NCBI GenBank assembly: GCA_964551195.1
Contig: CAZKBI010000004.1
Span: 4,693 to 68,692, forward strand
Reading direction: 5' to 3'
Source: CAYZPB01 sp964551195
GTDB taxonomy: Bacteria > Bacillota > Bacilli > Tepidibacillales > Tepidibacillaceae
DNA: 64,000 nucleotides
The notes beneath the pieces are model-generated. The model worked only from the letters and a program-made list of their open reading frames with translations. It had not been told where the DNA came from and ran no database searches. The translations under genes and the position numbers were made by a program. Positions 49,689 through 58,403 of this stretch are shown here, one piece after another (the stretch's first letter is position 1; each line of letters opens with the position of its first letter).

Positions 49689-51113
49689 TCATCGACCATA
49701 AAACGGCCTAGTAATATTTTCTCCGACCATCGGATTTTTCTGCGCCAATCTGGCAAGTTCATTCTTGAAAGTCAAAAACGCAGCACTCTCTTCTTGCATA
49801 GCAATCTCCTCTTTATCAATACCAATGTCATATTTGTAATGCCAATCGTCTGTTTGGTAATTATACTTAACAATCTGATGGACGGTAATTTGTCTAGCAG
49901 CAGTATCGTAACGTAATTCATATACGCCCTTCAATCGTTTTTTCGAACGGTCCTGTAATTGGATAAATTCATACAAATAATGATATCCCTTGGCTAGCTT
50001 AACCATCGTAGATTGCAAGTCGCCACCAAATTTTGCAATAATTTCATTGGCAGCATCGTATACAAAATCTGCAGCATCTGTAGAATGAAATGTGCTTTTA
50101 ACCCTACGGGTACCCTTTGTAGTTATTTTTAACGCTAAATTTAGAGCGACCGCATCACGCGCTTCAGCAAGTATGAAATAATCAGCATCCGAACGCATCA
50201 GGGACTTTGTAATCTCATTAAGTCTTTCACCGTCGGCAATGATTTGTATTATGGGCGCATCCGGCATTATTTGATGAAGTGGGATCTCTGGATCAGTCTC
50301 AATTAGGACACCCTCCAAACTTCTATCCTCATAACTTTGCCAAGTCTCAAGAAACGTCGTTTTTCCACTCCTCACCGGCCCTATAAAGTTAACATTATAA
50401 CCAATCTTGATTTTAGCTTTAAGTAAGGGAATTATTTCCTCGGGAATAGTTCCCCGTCTTGCCTGCTCCTCAAAAGTTAAATGTTCAATAATATATTTTC
50501 GAAATATAATTGTTGGTTCCTTTGCATCTTCAAAAATAGTAATACGTGTGCCATCTAGCATGTATACCTCAGCGTATTTATTGCTTAAATGAATCTCCGG
50601 ATTGCGTAATAGGAGTGCTTTCCTCAATTGCTTTAAACGCTCCGCAGTTATTCGTTGTTGTTGGAGTTGCATCTTTCCATTTATTAAAAAAAATATTTTT
50701 TCGCCAATGATTTTGGCAGAGCTACTTTCTTTTAAAATCTTCCATGGGGCAATAGCCGCTAAACCCCAGTTTTCATGAAATATTGCTGTAGTAAGATTTT
50801 CATACCAAGATGGATACCAGGCGTTCTGTAAATTTCGTTTTTTTAAGTAAATTTCTATTTTAGAAATAAAATAATTCGACTCCGCCGAATAACCAATAAT
50901 TGCCCGCTTTTGATAATGTAACAATTGATCGGCTGTAGAATTATCCTTCCCCGATTCCATATCCCAACCCTCTAAAAAATTCTTGCTAACTTCTTTACAG
51001 AGTTTCTGAAAACTTAACAGCTTCTGACTGTTGCTTAAGTTCTTTTCAACCTCTTCTTGCTTTGCTTCAGCCTCTTCTAAATATTTATTTAAAGAAAAAC
51101 GAGTTTCTATCAT
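49689..51113 (-). CDS. Second secretion ATPase, divergent TadA/VirB11-like
   Basis: 474 residues. The C-terminal ATPase has Walker A GPVRSGKT (245-252), a degenerate Asp/His-box region (FILAEARDAVALNLALKITT) and HSTDAADFVYDA. The N-terminal 150 residues are helical and charged and resemble no family I know. It differs strongly from the CpaF-type ATPase at 55756-57000 and lacks that protein's long conserved N-terminal domain. Start ATG overlaps the cpaE stop by one base. One locus with two ATPases may separate assembly from retraction, or one may be regulatory. Confidence 0.8.
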   Translation of the reverse strand: MIETRFSLNKYLEEAEAKQEEVEKNLSNSQKLLSFQKLCKEVSKNFLEGWDMESGKDNSTADQLLHYQKRAIIGYSAESNYFISKIEIYLKKRNLQNAWYPSWYENLTTAIFHENWGLAAIAPWKILKESSSAKIIGEKIFFLINGKMQLQQQRITAERLKQLRKALLLRNPEIHLSNKYAEVYMLDGTRITIFEDAKEPTIIFRKYIIEHLTFEEQARRGTIPEEIIPLLKAKIKIGYNVNFIGPVRSGKTTFLETWQSYEDRSLEGVLIETDPEIPLHQIMPDAPIIQIIADGERLNEITKSLMRSDADYFILAEARDAVALNLALKITTKGTRRVKSTFHSTDAADFVYDAANEIIAKFGGDLQSTMVKLAKGYHYLYEFIQLQDRSKKRLKGVYELRYDTAARQITVHQIVKYNYQTDDWHYKYDIGIDKEEIAMQEESAAFLTFKNELARLAQKNPMVGENITRPFYGR

Positions 51114-52276
51114 CACATTCCACCTAGACTGTTCATCTTGCGTCTAATTAATCCTTCCCTTGTTTCAAGACGATAGGGTAGTTTTATTTGCATAGAAATA
51201 ATCTTACATAAATAATCAATTTGGTTATTATAATTTTTTAGACCATAATGTAGTAGTGTTTTTTGTTCTATCTCTGCTTTCCATCCATAAAAGTCCGCAT
51301 GGGGAACCACGGTTGCTAGGATTGTCCCGTACAAACTGCCTAATTGCTGACTAGTATACATAAAATCAGAGTGTATATATTTATTAACTACCAACATGAA
51401 TTGTTTAACATCAATGCCTAAGCCGTTTAGCACCTGAGATTCAATTCTTTTATACTTTTTGCGTACCGCCTCTTGCTGAGTTACGACTAAATATCTGGTT
51501 TTAGCTAGTTGAATTGAAGCTATGGCCAAGCCAGAATCAATCTCGCCCCCAGCATCAATCAACACCAGGTCAAACTTGTTAGCTGCCATTTTTATTAAGT
51601 CTTTTATGTGCTTGGGATGAAACAGCTTGGCATCCGGAGAATATTTTACCCCAGGCAAGATGTATAGGCTCTCGACTTCTTTTATACAGGCATTCACTAA
51701 TTCATCTTCTTCCAAAATATTGTTGAATAATTTAATTTTCAGGTTATCAATACCTGTTTCTAGGTCATTCTTCACATACTCCATACTCGGATTACTGTTT
51801 AGACAGAGTAACCCAACACTTACATCAGTGTGCTTAGCAAGCATTTCAGCGACGCTATGAGACAACATCGTCGTTCCAACTTTGTTATCTGCACCAAAAA
51901 AAGTTATTACATTATCCAATTCATTTGCTTCAGAGGACCTTATTTTTAAAATTTTATCAACTATTTTCTCTTCGGTAAGCTTGCTGGAGATTAATTCAAT
52001 CCCACTTAACCGACAGATGACTTTCATATTATTCAGTATATTAATATCGTAATCATAAGAATAGATAAAAAATACTTTGCTCTTTTTATTATTCATATTT
52101 TTATTTCCCGCAACTGTTGCTTGAACTTTTTCATAACTAATCATTTTTTCAGATATTACAATAATTTCCGCGTCTTCATGACCACTGATTACATCTGTCT
52201 CTTCCACTTCAATATTGCTCATTGTCCGTAATATATTAGCTACTTTACTATTTTCCGCTATGATCAGAATTTTCAT
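51113..52276 (-). CDS. CpaE-like ParA/MinD-family ATPase
   Basis: 387 residues. The first about 115 form a receiver-like alpha/beta domain (MKILIIAENSKVANIL) without a clear phosphorylation site. The rest is a MinD/ParA-type fold with deviant Walker A GADNKVGTT (128-136) and Walker B-like LVLIDAGGEID. CpaE proteins place the Tad machine in the cell. The usual KGGxGKT is reduced, and only one of its lysines is present, so nucleotide hydrolysis is uncertain. It overlaps neighbouring genes by one base at both ends. Confidence 0.82.
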   Translation of the reverse strand: MKILIIAENSKVANILRTMSNIEVEETDVISGHEDAEIIVISEKMISYEKVQATVAGNKNMNNKKSKVFFIYSYDYDINILNNMKVICRLSGIELISSKLTEEKIVDKILKIRSSEANELDNVITFFGADNKVGTTMLSHSVAEMLAKHTDVSVGLLCLNSNPSMEYVKNDLETGIDNLKIKLFNNILEEDELVNACIKEVESLYILPGVKYSPDAKLFHPKHIKDLIKMAANKFDLVLIDAGGEIDSGLAIASIQLAKTRYLVVTQQEAVRKKYKRIESQVLNGLGIDVKQFMLVVNKYIHSDFMYTSQQLGSLYGTILATVVPHADFYGWKAEIEQKTLLHYGLKNYNNQIDYLCKIISMQIKLPYRLETREGLIRRKMNSLGGM

Positions 52277-52947
52277 TATTCAACCCCCTCTACATATAAA
52301 ATAATAATTTTATCCCCAACCCTAACAATCTCAGTTAATTGTGCTATTTCATCTAAATCTAAAACTACAGAAACTTCGGCAATTATTCCTGTGCCATCCA
52401 TTCGATCTCTTTTACCCGTGCTGACTATTTCCCGATTCATACTATCTTTCACATATGCAACCTCAGTTTCAAAAAGGACTCCGCTTGTGCTTTCTTGTTG
52501 ACCAAATCTATAAAGATACACTTTATCCTGTCTTCGCAAGGTATTAGGCATCGAATAGATCCAATCACTCGGTATTCTAATAATATATTGATCTACTGCT
52601 AATTTGACCTCAGTTGTAGAGAAGTATCTAGGATGGAGTAAGCTTCCTTGCGGTATATAGGAAATCGATTCCAATCCAACAATTTCACTAATATCGTCAA
52701 TAGCACCAGTAAAAATCTTGCTTTTTTCAAAACTCTGGTAAGTAAGTAACGACTCTTCAATTAGTACTCCCCGATCGATATCTTGGTTTAACACCAATCT
52801 CTCCTCATACAGAAAATGCTCGCGTCCAGCTGTTTCCCAGAACCAAATAAGAGTTAACACTATCACGATTAGAACTAGACCAAGTGCTGGTATGAGATAA
52901 CTTAAAAAACTTCTTAACTTGCTTCTAATATTATTTAATTCCCGCAA
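52276..52947 (-). CDS. SAF-domain (CpaB/RcpC-like) pilus assembly protein
   Basis: 223 residues: one N-terminal membrane segment (about 15-36), then a SAF domain (LVLNQDIDRGVLIEESLLTY and the IPQGSLLHPRYF stretch), then a beta-rich domain. CpaB/RcpC proteins are periplasmic or extracytoplasmic parts of Tad systems. The start is probably TTG at 52947, after AAGGTGA. It begins four bases after the kinase gene. Confidence 0.8.
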   Translation of the reverse strand: MRELNNIRSKLRSFLSYLIPALGLVLIVIVLTLIWFWETAGREHFLYEERLVLNQDIDRGVLIEESLLTYQSFEKSKIFTGAIDDISEIVGLESISYIPQGSLLHPRYFSTTEVKLAVDQYIIRIPSDWIYSMPNTLRRQDKVYLYRFGQQESTSGVLFETEVAYVKDSMNREIVSTGKRDRMDGTGIIAEVSVVLDLDEIAQLTEIVRVGDKIIILYVEGVE

Positions 52948-52951
52948 AAAA

Positions 52952-54649
52952 TCACCTTCTTAAGAAACTAGATTTATATTCTTTACGTGAGCTATTAACT
53001 TTAGCTCTATCCATCACAATCAGATCTGCAGCTATTCCGCTTAAAGCACCTTTAAGTAGCTCACCAACATTAGTATATTCATAGAGAATATCTCCGTTAA
53101 AAGTTGCACGATGGATATGTGATAGTTCGATGTTTGGACAGAAATGAATTGGTGCAAAATCAAATAATTTCAATAATTCTCGCTTGGGCACACTTTCTGT
53201 CCAGTTATTTAATATTAGTTTAACCTTTACACCCTCTTTCACTAACTCACACAACTTGGATAAGCGACGTAAATTCTGTGCAATATTAATTAATATTGGA
53301 TCTATAACCACTAGTAAACAATCTACATTCTTTAAAGCATTTTCAATTGCCGGGTGCTCTATGTAATTTCCAACGTCGATTAATGAAATACTATTCTTGC
53401 GTGATGAGTAAAGAAGATTCAACATCATCATGTCATCCCAGTTCTCCTCCTTTATTAAGGGCCGTCGGGGATCTACGAGAGTCCACGTAATCCCTTTAGC
53501 TGAGTACATTTTATTTTTTAATAGTGGTTTTCCTTCATACAGTTCATGGACCGTACTATAAAAGCCTTGTTCCTCCTTGATTAGATTCCCTAGTCTTTCT
53601 ACACCAAGATAATCAAAGAGATATGGACTAAAAGGTATTTCAACAACATTAGGAACTATACTTAATTCACTAATATATTTTGCTAAGTTAATTGTTATAA
53701 AAGTTGAGCCGGCACACTTTGAAAGTGAGCAGATCATGACCTGCGATATATTTTCTACCAAACTGAACTGATCCATTTCTGGATTTGCAATAATTTCTTC
53801 TTTAGTCGATTTATCGTTTAGCAGCTTTGTGTGGTCATGGTAATAAGTATTTGCAATTTCTAGCTCTCTTTGTACATCTGCGACATTCTGATAGCGGGTT
53901 TCTGGATCATACATAAGTGATTTATTTACGATCGAATATATTATGATTGGTAGGTCATTACGAAGGTGTTGAAGGGGTTTTCGTACACTGTAGTAGTGCT
54001 TTCCTCCACTAAATAGATAATAGAGTAAGGCACCAAGAGAATAAATATCAGATCGATGATCAGTATCTCTTAACCCAAGTTGTTCTGGTGCAGCATACCT
54101 CACTGTCCCTAATTGTGCTGTATCAAGTTCTCCTTCCAGAATATAATCCTTGGCAATTCCGAAATCGATTAATTTAATGTTATCTTGGTCGTCTATTAAA
54201 ACATGCTCAGGTTTGAGATCTCGATAGATAACAGGTGCTGGTAACTCATTATGTAAATAATTGAACACCTCACATAACTGCATTGCATATTTTATAATCT
54301 TTATCTCAGAAAGAACTTGTCCACTCTCTACAATCTCTTGTAAACTGTTACCCTCGATATAATCCATAACTAAATAGGAACGCCTAATATCTTTTTCGTA
54401 ATAGTAGTCAATAATTTTCGGCAGGTATGGGTGTTCAAGTTTTGCTAAGAGTTTAGCCTCTCTAATAAAATTGTCCCCCTCCATTCGCTTATTCTCTACC
54501 TCTTTAATAGCCCAACACTTGCCTTCTATTCTCAAATCTTCGGCATAATACACTATTCCCATAGCACCATGGCCAATTATGGAGGTTATTTTATATCTTT
54601 TATTAAAGATCTCACCAATTGTTAGTACACCTCGATTATCAATAACCAT
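52952..54649 (-). CDS. Serine/threonine protein kinase fused to a ParA/CpaE-like domain
   Basis: 565 residues. The kinase domain (about 20-270) looks active: glycine loop GHGAMG, Lys50 in AIKE, YRDLKPEHVL with Asp145, DFG at 163-165 and APE at 188-190. After a linker (about 271-300), residues 305-550 look like a MinD/ParA fold (VMICSLSKCAGSTFITINLA, SLIDVGNYIE, CLLVVIDPILINIAQNL), but the P-loop lacks the lysine expected before the Thr. There is no membrane segment and no PASTA domain. It sits between FHA and SAF genes. It may place or phosphorylate Tad components. Confidence 0.9.
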   Translation of the reverse strand: MVIDNRGVLTIGEIFNKRYKITSIIGHGAMGIVYYAEDLRIEGKCWAIKEVENKRMEGDNFIREAKLLAKLEHPYLPKIIDYYYEKDIRRSYLVMDYIEGNSLQEIVESGQVLSEIKIIKYAMQLCEVFNYLHNELPAPVIYRDLKPEHVLIDDQDNIKLIDFGIAKDYILEGELDTAQLGTVRYAAPEQLGLRDTDHRSDIYSLGALLYYLFSGGKHYYSVRKPLQHLRNDLPIIIYSIVNKSLMYDPETRYQNVADVQRELEIANTYYHDHTKLLNDKSTKEEIIANPEMDQFSLVENISQVMICSLSKCAGSTFITINLAKYISELSIVPNVVEIPFSPYLFDYLGVERLGNLIKEEQGFYSTVHELYEGKPLLKNKMYSAKGITWTLVDPRRPLIKEENWDDMMMLNLLYSSRKNSISLIDVGNYIEHPAIENALKNVDCLLVVIDPILINIAQNLRRLSKLCELVKEGVKVKLILNNWTESVPKRELLKLFDFAPIHFCPNIELSHIHRATFNGDILYEYTNVGELLKGALSGIAADLIVMDRAKVNSSRKEYKSSFLRR

Positions 54650-54656
54650 CACCCCC

Positions 54657-55778
54657 TTAACTTATTAAAGTTCTAACTCGATACTCAGTTGTCGCAAGTT
54701 TAATCCTGTCCCCCTCTCCTATTGGATACAACTTATTTGCATCTAATTCAACCCCATTTAGAAAAGAACCATTCTTTGAATCTAAATCCTTAATTAAATA
54801 ACCATTAATATCTCTAATTATTTCGAGATGCACTCTTGAAATTACATTGGAATCTTCATAATGATTTACTATGTTTTTGTTTCTTCCAATGATGAAATTT
54901 GGCTGATCTAAATCTATTCTTTCCGTCTGTCCATCGTGATCTTTTTCTAAATAAAACAAAGGAACAGCCTTTAGCAGATGACGAGTCTCGGCTAGTTTTT
55001 CTTCCTTATCTTCATCTTCGCTAACATTAATTAAAAGGTCTTTTCCAACATAGCTACTAATCGTTTCATGTCTACCCTTCGAAAAAGAAATTCGCGGCCA
55101 ATTAAAGATCCTGTTCCTTTTTTCGTTATCACTTACTCTATTGTTCTCTGCTTTATCCGATGTTACAATCGTCTCTTTCCCGTCTACACTTGATTCACCG
55201 TGGTTTTTACTGTCAACTCTTCTATAAAGTTCTTCTATCGTAAATTCGCAACTATCAAAATAATCTATAACATTATTATAAAAATTTAGTTCTACCCCAT
55301 GACTCTCTTTAAAAATATCGATAAACAATTGTTTAAATTCATTCGCCATACTGGCTTCTTTATTAAGCTCTTTTAATGGCAAGTAGATTAAGTGTGGTTT
55401 ATTTTTGTCGATATCAATATAAATTAGCGGTAATTTCATTATGTATTTATTAACATCTAATAAGTACTTGCTACTATTTCTTATTACATTGATTATTTCT
55501 AGATAAACTCCTCGCATCAGGTCCCCACCATATTGCTCCGTCATTAAGTAATTATTTAATAATTTATAGCCTCTCACATCATAATAGAACTTAATATTTA
55601 AATTGAATTCTTCAAGTACTAAAGGCACATGTCCTAACAAACTATTTGCGCTCAACATTTCTGCTTGAACTCCTATTATCTCTTCAGCTCTTAGCCCTTC
55701 CGCCCTATCAATCACCAGGCTATTATAATCCCCGTTTAAATAATTTATGCGCAGGTTATATACTTCTCCGACCAACAA
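54657..55778 (-). CDS. FHA-domain protein with DUF6382-like N-terminus
   Basis: 373 residues: an N-terminal region of about 180 residues resembling DUF6382, a charged linker, and a C-terminal FHA domain (about 285-370) with GRNKNIVNHYEDSNVISRVHLEI and KDLDSKNGSFLNG, the phosphothreonine-binding loops. FHA domains read Thr phosphorylation, and the neighbouring gene encodes a Ser/Thr kinase. The start is TTG at 55778, after AGGGGGAG, overlapping the cpaF end by 23 bases. Confidence 0.85.
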   Translation of the reverse strand: MLVGEVYNLRINYLNGDYNSLVIDRAEGLRAEEIIGVQAEMLSANSLLGHVPLVLEEFNLNIKFYYDVRGYKLLNNYLMTEQYGGDLMRGVYLEIINVIRNSSKYLLDVNKYIMKLPLIYIDIDKNKPHLIYLPLKELNKEASMANEFKQLFIDIFKESHGVELNFYNNVIDYFDSCEFTIEELYRRVDSKNHGESSVDGKETIVTSDKAENNRVSDNEKRNRIFNWPRISFSKGRHETISSYVGKDLLINVSEDEDKEEKLAETRHLLKAVPLFYLEKDHDGQTERIDLDQPNFIIGRNKNIVNHYEDSNVISRVHLEIIRDINGYLIKDLDSKNGSFLNGVELDANKLYPIGEGDRIKLATTEYRVRTLIS

Positions 55779-57000
55779 AAGCTCCCCCTAACCCCGCTTG
55801 CTTTAGCTTGTCTATCCCTAGAAGGCTGTTGCCAGTTGCTTGCAGCTCACCAAAGAGTCCACCCTGCTCATCTAATCCAGTCTCAACGAAACGATATAGT
55901 CTATTTAATTGAATTTCATTATTAACCATTCCAGTAATCTCGCTTATTTCAATTATTCGACGCGTGTTATCCCTTAATTTCGCCAAATGAATAATTATGT
56001 CTATCGCCGAACTAATTTGTTTGCGAATGGCAACAATCGGAATATTAGCTCCCCTTAGAACCATTACCTCTAACCTACTCAGCATATCCTCGGCACTGTT
56101 CCCGTGGCCTGTAGAGATAGAGCCATCATGGCCTGTATTCATTGCTTGTAGCATATCTAATGCTTCATGGCCCCGCACTTCTCCAACAACGATGCGATTG
56201 GGTCGCATTCTAAGGGAGGCTCTAATTAAATCGCTGATTGTTATCTCGCCCTTGCCCTCAGTATTCGCATTGCGAATCTCTAGCCTGACAAGATTCTCAA
56301 TATTCGTTATTTGTAGCTCTGCAGAATCTTCAATTGTAATAATTCTTTCTTTATCTGGGATAAAATTTGACAGCACATTTAAGAAGGTCGTTTTGCCAGA
56401 GCCTGTTCCACCGCTGATAAAAATATTGTATTTTGCCTTTACCAGCAGATCTAGAAAAATGGCAGCTTCTTCTGACAATGTATTATTTTCAATTAAATGG
56501 TCAATTGTAAGTGGGTTCTTAGGGAATTTACGAATTGTCATTGTTGGACCATCCAATGCGAGGGGAGGAAGGACGATATTTACTCGGGACCCGTCCTTCA
56601 TTCTTGCATCTACAATAGGGGAGGATTGGTTTACTACTCTATTTACCTTAGAAACAATCATCTGAATTATATCTTCTAGCCGTTCTTTACTTTCAAACTC
56701 TACTCTTGTTTTTTTTATTTCACCATTCTTTTCAACAAAAACTTGATTATACCCGTTAACCATTATCTCGGTTATCTCATCTTTTTCAATTAAGGGCTGT
56801 AGAACATCATATCCTCTAAACGAATTAAAAATGCTATCCGCTAAATCGATTTTCTCCTTTGTCGATAGGACAATTGCGGTTGCGTATTCGAACACTTTCT
56901 CTTCAATATATAGACGAATCTCTTCATCAGTAACTAGGTATAAATCATTTATCTGCTCACGTATCTGATTTCTTAATAACTTGCTTCTTTCAACATTCAT
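55756..57000 (-). CDS. CpaF/TadA-type pilus assembly ATPase
   Basis: 414-residue secretion ATPase powering the Tad machine. The N-terminal domain has the CpaF motif ITEIMVNGYNQVFVEKNGEI. The ATPase part has Walker A GGTGSGKT (197-204), the Asp box IITIEDSAEL, Walker B-like IVVGEVRGHEALDMLQAMNTG and the His box GHDGSISTGHGNS. It is the first gene of the operon. A weak AGGAATAGGG ribosome-binding sequence precedes the ATG. Confidence 0.93.
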   Translation of the reverse strand: MNVERSKLLRNQIREQINDLYLVTDEEIRLYIEEKVFEYATAIVLSTKEKIDLADSIFNSFRGYDVLQPLIEKDEITEIMVNGYNQVFVEKNGEIKKTRVEFESKERLEDIIQMIVSKVNRVVNQSSPIVDARMKDGSRVNIVLPPLALDGPTMTIRKFPKNPLTIDHLIENNTLSEEAAIFLDLLVKAKYNIFISGGTGSGKTTFLNVLSNFIPDKERIITIEDSAELQITNIENLVRLEIRNANTEGKGEITISDLIRASLRMRPNRIVVGEVRGHEALDMLQAMNTGHDGSISTGHGNSAEDMLSRLEVMVLRGANIPIVAIRKQISSAIDIIIHLAKLRDNTRRIIEISEITGMVNNEIQLNRLYRFVETGLDEQGGLFGELQATGNSLLGIDKLKQAGLGGAFVGRRSI

Positions 57001-57072
57001 TTCCCTATTCCTATCTACATAAATCTAATTACAAATTATAGTTTTATTGTAAAACTTTGACATCGTTCTACT

Positions 57073-57101
57073 ATAATAAATCATAAATTAATATTTGTCA
57101 C
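57073..57101 (-). promoter_or_regulatory. Predicted promoter of the Tad-like operon
   Basis: Minus strand: GTGACA (57101-57096), 17-base spacer, TATTAT (57078-57073), each five of six to consensus. About 70 bases upstream of the cpaF start. Confidence 0.6.
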
Positions 57102-57144
57102 TAGATAAAAACAACTTATTTCAAATAAATATTATCCGCTAATG

Positions 57145-57182
57145 GACAACAAAAAACGACACGGCAGCTAGCTACCGTGTCG
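57145..57182 (-). terminator. Terminator downstream of the small membrane protein gene
   Basis: Inverted repeat at 57157-57182 (CGACACGG arm plus AGCTAGCT centre) followed on the minus strand by TTTTTTG. It separates the preceding genes from the Tad-like operon. Confidence 0.9.
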
Positions 57183-57207
57183 ATAAAATATTGTCGAATT
57201 AATGTTG

Positions 57208-57519
57208 TCAAGATGGTAGATTACAAATTACGATTGTAAGGATTGAACTTATTAATAAAAAAAAGATTGCAACAGCAATAAATAAGGTGGAAACATTTAA
57301 AATAGCAAGATTTTTAATCTCACCCTTTCCTTCTCTGAAAAATTTAATTAACACCATTGTTAAGCCAACAATTAAAAAAATGATTGAAATATAAAACAAG
57401 ATATTTACGAAACCTACTACCGGCACATTAAAATACCATGCATAAAGACGTAGACTAACAAATATTACGCCTGTTAATAAAATAACTTTAAGAACGAATA
57501 TGAATAAATTTCGCTTCAT
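57208..57519 (-). CDS. Small membrane protein of unknown function
   Basis: 103 residues with three predicted membrane segments (about 5-27, 34-60 and 71-98), and a short basic loop. No family recognised. Its ATG overlaps the stop of the 50-codon frame upstream (ATGA), so the two are probably translated together. It is followed by a strong terminator. Confidence 0.7.
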   Translation of the reverse strand: MKRNLFIFVLKVILLTGVIFVSLRLYAWYFNVPVVGFVNILFYISIIFLIVGLTMVLIKFFREGKGEIKNLAILNVSTLFIAVAIFFLLISSILTIVICNLPS

Positions 57520-57668
57520 CTTTTATCCACCTCAAGCTTTAACTCTATTTTGCCAACAGCAGTATAAATGCACCATCTATCATAATTATAAACCGTAATA
57601 CCTGAAGACAGCTCCATTAAATATGTATTCTTTATAACAATTTCCGAGTGGCCTCTCTGGAAGCCCAT
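57516..57668 (-). CDS. Small coupled open reading frame of unknown function
   Basis: 50 codons from ATG at 57668, starting MGFQRGHSEIVIKNTY and ending in ELKLEVDKR. Its stop (TGA, 57518-57516) overlaps the start codon of the next gene by two bases in an ATGA arrangement. The start is 11 bases after the upstream gene's stop, and there is no clear ribosome-binding site. The beta-strand-rich composition recalls a fragment of a PH-like domain; the upstream gene has such a domain. Coding status is likely but unproven. Confidence 0.45.
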   Translation of the reverse strand: MGFQRGHSEIVIKNTYLMELSSGITVYNYDRWCIYTAVGKIELKLEVDKR

Positions 57669-57679
57669 TGCTAAATCTT

Positions 57680-58387
57680 TTATTGAGCTTTTATTAGCTC
57701 ATATAGCTCCTCCGTCTTGGCAGCTTCCTCATAGTTGATAATATAAAAATCTTCTTGATCACGTAGTAGGAGAAAAGGACCCTGATCCGACACCAAAAAT
57801 AGTTTTCCCTGTCCATACTCCTCAAGTTTAAAATTTCCTTTTAATGTATTACCAGCACTATAACCATTTGTTCTTGTAATTATTCGTGGGATTTGCTCAA
57901 TTAATTGAATGTCCTGTAACTCATTTAAAGGGATAGTTGTTCCATACATTCCGCTAATTATAATTTCCTGTGAATCAACGACAACCTCTGTCACACCACC
58001 ACCAAATAAAACAAGGCCAAAAACAAATACGCCAATTACTAATAGGATTACCACAACAATTATTGCGTTTTTGCGCTGATTTTCTTTGTTCAGATTGAAA
58101 CGTTGTGCGTAAAATATCATAAATACGCTATATATAATTATCATAACAAAAACAACCAACGCTGAAGTATTATAACCTGCGTAAGCAAAGAGGAATGCAA
58201 CTAGGGAAATAGCAGCCATTATAAACATGCTATTACTCATGAAATTACGCAATCCTTCAATATCTACCTCTTGTTTTTTCTCTTTCGACATCGTGTTATA
58301 ACCAGCTATTAGCCAGTCCCATTTAAAATACTTTAAAGCCCCACCTAATAAGACAAACATAAAAATAAACGCAAGTATTAAGTACAT
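57680..58387 (-). CDS. Membrane protein with DUF3784-like region and PH-like C-terminal domain
   Basis: About 235 residues. The first membrane segment is followed by GYNTMSKEKKQEVD, a DUF3784 hallmark. Two or three further membrane segments follow (about 50-95 and 108-130), then a soluble PH-like domain (about 133-235) with EIIISGMYGTTIPLNELQDIQLIEQIP. Function unknown. It precedes the 50-codon frame by 11 bases, and both belong to a three-gene unit. Confidence 0.75.
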   Translation of the reverse strand: MYLILAFIFMFVLLGGALKYFKWDWLIAGYNTMSKEKKQEVDIEGLRNFMSNSMFIMAAISLVAFLFAYAGYNTSALVVFVMIIIYSVFMIFYAQRFNLNKENQRKNAIIVVVILLVIGVFVFGLVLFGGGVTEVVVDSQEIIISGMYGTTIPLNELQDIQLIEQIPRIITRTNGYSAGNTLKGNFKLEEYGQGKLFLVSDQGPFLLLRDQEDFYIINYEEAAKTEELYELIKAQ

Positions 58388-58403
58388 CATGCCTTAACCC
58401 CTT

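Noticed and set aside
55997..56665. 222-codon open frame on the plus strand
   Set aside because: It is exactly antisense to the conserved ATPase region of cpaF and has no ribosome-binding site or recognisable protein features.
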